From positions 1 through 8,519 of the forward strand of contig JAEENZ010000089.1 of the NCBI GenBank assembly GCA_016283985.1: a DNA stretch of 8,519 nucleotides. Direction: 5' to 3'. Under the pieces are notes generated by a model. It did no database searches and was not told the origin of the DNA. It saw only the letters and a program-made list of their open reading frames with translations. Shown piece by piece: positions 7,182 to 8,519 of this stretch (position 1 is its first letter; every line of letters starts with the position of its first letter). The translations under genes were made by a program, and so were the position numbers. Source of the DNA: Bacteroidales bacterium (GTDB lineage: Bacteria > Bacteroidota > Bacteroidia > Bacteroidales > UBA932).

Positions 7182-7392
7182 CTAAATACTCTTCAGCAGG
7201 TCCTCCAGGCTACCGACCACCGCATCGAAGAGCTTGTACATAAGTTCAGGCTCCCCCATTTCGGGGATGTAGGCGATGACGCGCCTGCCGGCGCCGCACA
7301 TCCATCCGGCCTCAGTGTGGGCGCTGCGACCACAGGGAAGCACCAGCACGCAGGTGTCGGCCCACGTCTATTCCGAGAAGATTGGTTTTCAT
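7182..7392 (-). pseudogene. Chimeric remnant: ROK kinase 5' end joined to 3' part of a nucleoside 2-deoxyribosyltransferase-like gene
   Basis: Read on the minus strand, ATG at 7392-7390 starts MKTNLLGIDVG, identical over 11 residues to residues 2-12 of the intact ROK kinase (4582-5547). The codons differ only at synonymous positions (Leu, Gly and Asp codons). At about 7360 the similarity ends. A different frame, offset by one, then runs from 7361 to the TAG at 7184-7182 and encodes ADTCVLVLPCGRSAHTEAGW, then GAGRRVIAYIPEMGEPELMY and a C-terminal helix ending LLKSI. That resembles the C-terminal half of nucleoside 2-deoxyribosyltransferase-like proteins (LPCGRSAH-x-EAG motif). In the kinase frame translation stops at 7314-7312 after 26 residues. 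The object is therefore a recombination scar between two gene fragments, not a working gene. The kinase-derived part is very sure; the deoxyribosyltransferase label is from motif memory. Confidence 0.72.
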
Positions 7393-7397
7393 ATCAA

Positions 7398-7405
7398 CAA
7401 ATATA
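7398..7405 (-). promoter_or_regulatory. -7 element (TATATTTG) before the chimeric kinase remnant
   Basis: On the minus strand TATATTTG is a full match to TAnnTTTG, with only five bases between it and the ATG at 7392. Transcription would begin at or next to the start codon, so the message would be leaderless or nearly so. It is the mirror image of the element at 7429-7436. No TTTG -33 element is evident. Confidence 0.4.
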
Positions 7406-7428
7406 ATCATTATCTCTTAAAATGTCTG

Positions 7429-7436
7429 TATATTTG
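7429..7436 (+). promoter_or_regulatory. -7 element (TATATTTG) for the YdeI-family gene
   Basis: TATATTTG fits TAnnTTTG and is five bases before the ATG at 7442, so the transcript would start at or very near the start codon. The expected -33 position falls next to the opposing -7 element at 7398-7405, so the two divergent promoters could not be used at the same time. Confidence 0.45.
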
Positions 7437-7441
7437 TACAT

Positions 7442-8023
7442 ATGGAAGTGAGTAATCTTCTGGATATCAGCACCCGGGAGGGACTCTATCGGTGGTATCA
7501 GGATAACCACGACAGGGTTCCCGACTTCTGGCTGCGGGTGAACCGGGCTTCGGCAGACTGCCCCGGCGTGATCCGCTATGTGGACGCCGTGGAGGTCGCA
7601 CTGTGCTTCGGCTGGATAGACAGCACCATGAAGCGCATCGATGACGGCAAGGCCATCCAGCACTTTACTCCCCGGCGCAAGGGCAGCAATTGGTGCGAGC
7701 AGAACCTGGAACGCTGCCGTCGGCTGATAAAGCTTGGAGAGATGACTCCCGCCGGACTGGCCGTCGCCCCGGATCTGGATCCTTCCCGCTTCGTCTACGA
7801 AGATTGGGTGCTGGATGCGATAAAGGCCGACGAGTTGGCCTGGAGGCACTTCCAAAGCTTTCCGGAGAATTATAAGCGCATCAAGATTGACCGCATCCAG
7901 CACTACAAGAACACCGACCGCGAAGAGTACGGCCTTGCCGTATTGCAGCGCTTCATCGCCGCCTGCCATGCCGGAAAGATGCAGCCCGGCTGGAGTGATT
8001 TCGGAAGGTTGGAAGGGTATTGA
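7442..8023 (+). CDS. YdeI/OmpD-associated family protein
   Basis: A 193-residue soluble, probably cytoplasmic protein with no signal peptide. It fits the YdeI/OmpD-associated (OmdA, COG4430-type) family: N-terminal TREGLYRWYQDNHDRVPDFW (11-30), the hallmark AVEVALCFGWIDSTMKRID (49-67), FTPRRKGSNWCEQNLERCRR (75-94) and LIKLGEMTPAG (95-105), and a C-terminal helical part with HFQSFPENYKRIKIDRIQ (136-153), RF and a GKM-x-PGW end. Length is normal for the family and MEVSNLLDIST aligns with the usual N-terminus, supporting ATG 7442 despite no Shine-Dalgarno site and a -7 element only five bases away. Members have been linked to bacteriocin protection or to OmpD association, but the biochemical role is not established. 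It stands alone, followed by a repeat-rich gap. Confidence 0.85.
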   Translation: MEVSNLLDISTREGLYRWYQDNHDRVPDFWLRVNRASADCPGVIRYVDAVEVALCFGWIDSTMKRIDDGKAIQHFTPRRKGSNWCEQNLERCRRLIKLGEMTPAGLAVAPDLDPSRFVYEDWVLDAIKADELAWRHFQSFPENYKRIKIDRIQHYKNTDREEYGLAVLQRFIAACHAGKMQPGWSDFGRLEGY

Positions 8024-8033
8024 GCGAGGGTTT

Positions 8034-8133
8034 CGGGTAAGGTCCAATTATATGCCGGGGACCTTACCCGGAAATATGGCTTTCAGGCACTTCCAGCGGG
8101 CAAGGTGTCGCCCCTGAAATTGGACCTTACCCG
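8034..8133. repeat. Three-copy inverted/direct repeat able to form alternative hairpins
   Basis: CGGGTAAGGTCCAATT at 8034-8049 and its exact reverse complement at 8118-8133 are perfect 16-bp inverted arms bounding exactly 100 bases. The inner 12 bases recur as GGACCTTACCCG at 8059-8070, in the same orientation as the right arm. The left arm can thus pair either with the middle copy (12 bp, 13-base loop) or with the right copy (16 bp). The middle copy can also fold on itself (CCGGG 8055-8059 with CCCGG 8067-8071). It begins ten bases after the YdeI-family stop. No T-tract follows, so it is not a standard terminator. It may be a REP- or MITE-like element, or an mRNA 3'-end structure. Confidence 0.75.
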
Positions 8134-8173
8134 CATGAGCCGCCAGGCGAACCGCCGGTCCAGGTCTTTTCAA

Positions 8174-8299
8174 TGAGCGCATCAGCGCGAACGGCGGGAA
8201 GGTGATGGGGATTAGCCGCACTGCGTGCACCTTTTCCCCGCATCTCCACGAGCAAATAACTGCCAAAAATGCATTTGAGCGCACCAGCGCGAACGGCGG
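8174..8299. repeat. 24-bp direct repeat pair with GCGC hairpin core
   Basis: Positions 8174-8197 and 8276-8299 are identical at 23 of 24 bases (T/C difference at the ninth base), 102 bases apart. Each contains GCGC-(ATCA or ACCA)-GCGC, a small hairpin, and ends in GAACGGCGG. A GCCGGTCC octamer accompanies them at 8154-8161 and 8302-8309. The stretch 8134-8339 shows no credible gene; the open frames through it lack start context and family features. A REP-like intergenic repeat is the most likely explanation. Confidence 0.6.
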
Positions 8300-8339
8300 A
8301 GGCCGGTCCGAAGGACTAAGGCCGAGAGCCGCGGGGTAC

Positions 8340-8360
8340 TTTAGGGGCAGCGCCCCTAAA
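8340..8360. repeat. GC-rich 9-bp hairpin (TTTAGGGGC / GCCCCTAAA)
   Basis: TTTAGGGGC at 8340-8348 and GCCCCTAAA at 8352-8360 form a perfect 9-bp stem with a three-base loop (AGC). On the minus strand the stem comes directly after the T-tract of the tRNA terminator and shares three A/T bases with it. Without a T-tract of its own it is not a classical terminator in either direction, but it could protect or end RNA that reads through from the tRNA. Confidence 0.55.
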
Positions 8361-8407
8361 AAACCATCTCCACGCAAAAAGGACTGGCGCATTGCCAGCC
8401 CTTTGCG
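8358..8407 (-). terminator. Nested rho-independent terminator of the tRNA-Ala gene
   Basis: Directly after the tRNA the minus strand can form AAAGGGCTGGC (8404-8394) with GCCAGTCCTTT (8388-8378), one G-T pair, loop AATGC or similar, and a run of five T (8380-8376). This is a good intrinsic terminator. The stem can continue outward, GCGTGGAGAT (8375-8366) pairing with ATCTCCACGC (8414-8405), with a two-base bulge, and is followed by GG and six T (8363-8358), a second possible stop point. The outer stem takes in the last seven bases of the tRNA. Confidence 0.75.
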
Positions 8408-8480
8408 TGGAGATAAGGGGATTCGAACCCCTGACCTATAGATTGCGAACCTATCGCTCTACCAACTGAGCTATACCCCC
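8408..8480 (-). tRNA. tRNA-Ala(CGC)
   Basis: A complete 73-base cloverleaf on the minus strand. The acceptor stem is GGGGGTA with TATCTCC, including G3-U70, the identity pair for alanine, and discriminator A73 (8408). The D arm is GCTC-AGTTGGTA-GAGC. The anticodon arm is ATAGG-TTCGCAA-TCTAT with anticodon CGC, reading GCG alanine codons. The variable loop is AGGTC and the T arm AGGGG-TTCGAAT-CCCCT. The 3' CCA is not encoded. The anticodon and the G3-U70 pair agree, so the call is firm. A -7 element and small hairpin precede it and a strong terminator follows. Confidence 0.93.
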
Positions 8481-8488
8481 AGGTTGCG

Positions 8489-8518
8489 GCCCGGTACGGG
8501 AACCGGGCTGCAAATATA
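8489..8518 (-). promoter_or_regulatory. Promoter -7 element and leader hairpin of tRNA-Ala
   Basis: On the minus strand TATATTTG (8518-8511) is a full TAnnTTTG match, 30 bases before the tRNA 5' end. Between them GCCCGGT and ACCGGGC (8489-8495 and 8502-8508) make a 7-bp stem with a six-base loop, which would lie at or just after the transcription start and be removed on tRNA maturation. The -33 region is outside the window. Confidence 0.55.
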
Positions 8519-8519
8519 G

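Larger units (their letters stand above)
7390..7444. repeat. Imperfect 16-bp inverted repeat spanning two start codons
   Basis: The arms at 7390-7405 (CATATCAACAAATATA) and 7429-7444 (TATATTTGTACATATG) are reverse complements at 14 of 16 positions, separated by 23 bases. Each arm includes a -7 element and the ATG of the gene it faces: the chimeric kinase remnant to the left, the YdeI-family gene to the right. The symmetry could be a duplicated promoter-start module, an operator for a dimeric regulator, or the consequence of an inversion. Confidence 0.55.

Noticed and set aside
7394..8047. Minus-strand 217-codon open frame
   Set aside because: It is antisense to the well-supported YdeI-family gene and shows no family features.
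8034..8133. Classical insertion element with target duplication
   Set aside because: The 16-bp arms look like terminal inverted repeats, but no flanking target duplication is present; the only shared pentamer (TGAGC) is at unequal distances from the arms. No transposase is present.
8034..8299. CRISPR array
   Set aside because: The repeats are too few, unequally spaced and of mixed orientation, and no cas gene is present.
8048..8392. Minus-strand 114-codon open frame with PPFALVRS and PPFALMRS repeats
   Set aside because: The protein repeats are just the translation of the 24-base DNA repeats, and the frame runs through hairpins with no recognisable family or start context.
8202..8441. Plus-strand open frame ending in GIRTPDL
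   Set aside because: The ending is the well-known artefact of translating a tRNA T-arm in antisense; the frame crosses the repeats and the tRNA-Ala gene.
8366..8480. Integration attachment site at the tRNA 3' end
   Set aside because: An att site would give a direct repeat of the tRNA end; the copies here are inverted, and no integrase gene is visible in the window.

Overview
The window looks like chromosomal DNA from a member of the Bacteroidota, most likely a gut-type Bacteroidales. The signs are a plug-and-barrel receptor paired with a DUF4249 lipoprotein, a BACON-domain lipoprotein, near absence of Shine-Dalgarno sites, and repeated TAnnTTTG -7 promoter elements of the Bacteroidota type. 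Most genes are moderately GC-rich (about 57% in a line I counted by hand). The lipoprotein gene at 5619-6905 is clearly poorer (about 40% in sampled lines). Genus cannot be fixed from this sequence.

Layout. (1) 5-2859, plus strand: a compact TonB-dependent-receptor-type outer membrane protein and, two bases later, its DUF4249 lipoprotein partner, probably one uptake unit. (2) 2865-5547, minus strand: a three-gene operon read ROK sugar kinase, then GmhA phosphoheptose isomerase, then MFS sugar transporter. Both junctions are ATGA overlaps. Importer, kinase and isomerase together suggest salvage of a free sugar, possibly a heptose, into sedoheptulose 7-phosphate; this is a hypothesis. (3) 5548-5618: back-to-back promoters for the operon and for a divergent lipoprotein gene. 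(4) 5619-6905: a probably surface-exposed lipoprotein with a BACON domain and a transglutaminase/protease-like domain whose Cys-His-Asp triad is intact. (5) 6906-7440: a decayed stretch. It holds a small membrane-protein reading frame with a stop at codon 2, and a minus-strand chimera that joins the first 11 codons of a second ROK kinase gene to the 3' part of a nucleoside deoxyribosyltransferase-like gene, out of frame. (6) 7442-8023: a YdeI/OmpD-associated family gene, divergent from the chimera across a mirrored pair of -7 elements. (7) 8024-8407: no gene, but dense repeats and hairpins. (8) 8408-8480, minus strand: tRNA-Ala(CGC) with its own upstream -7 element and a strong nested terminator whose outer arm is an inverted copy of the tRNA 3' end.

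The two most promising items are the possible heptose-salvage operon and the recombination scar that carries a diverged copy of the same kinase's N-terminus about 1.8 kb away. Together they suggest that the region once held, or received, a second version of the kinase locus. No CRISPR array, insertion sequence, phage module or classical defence system is visible.
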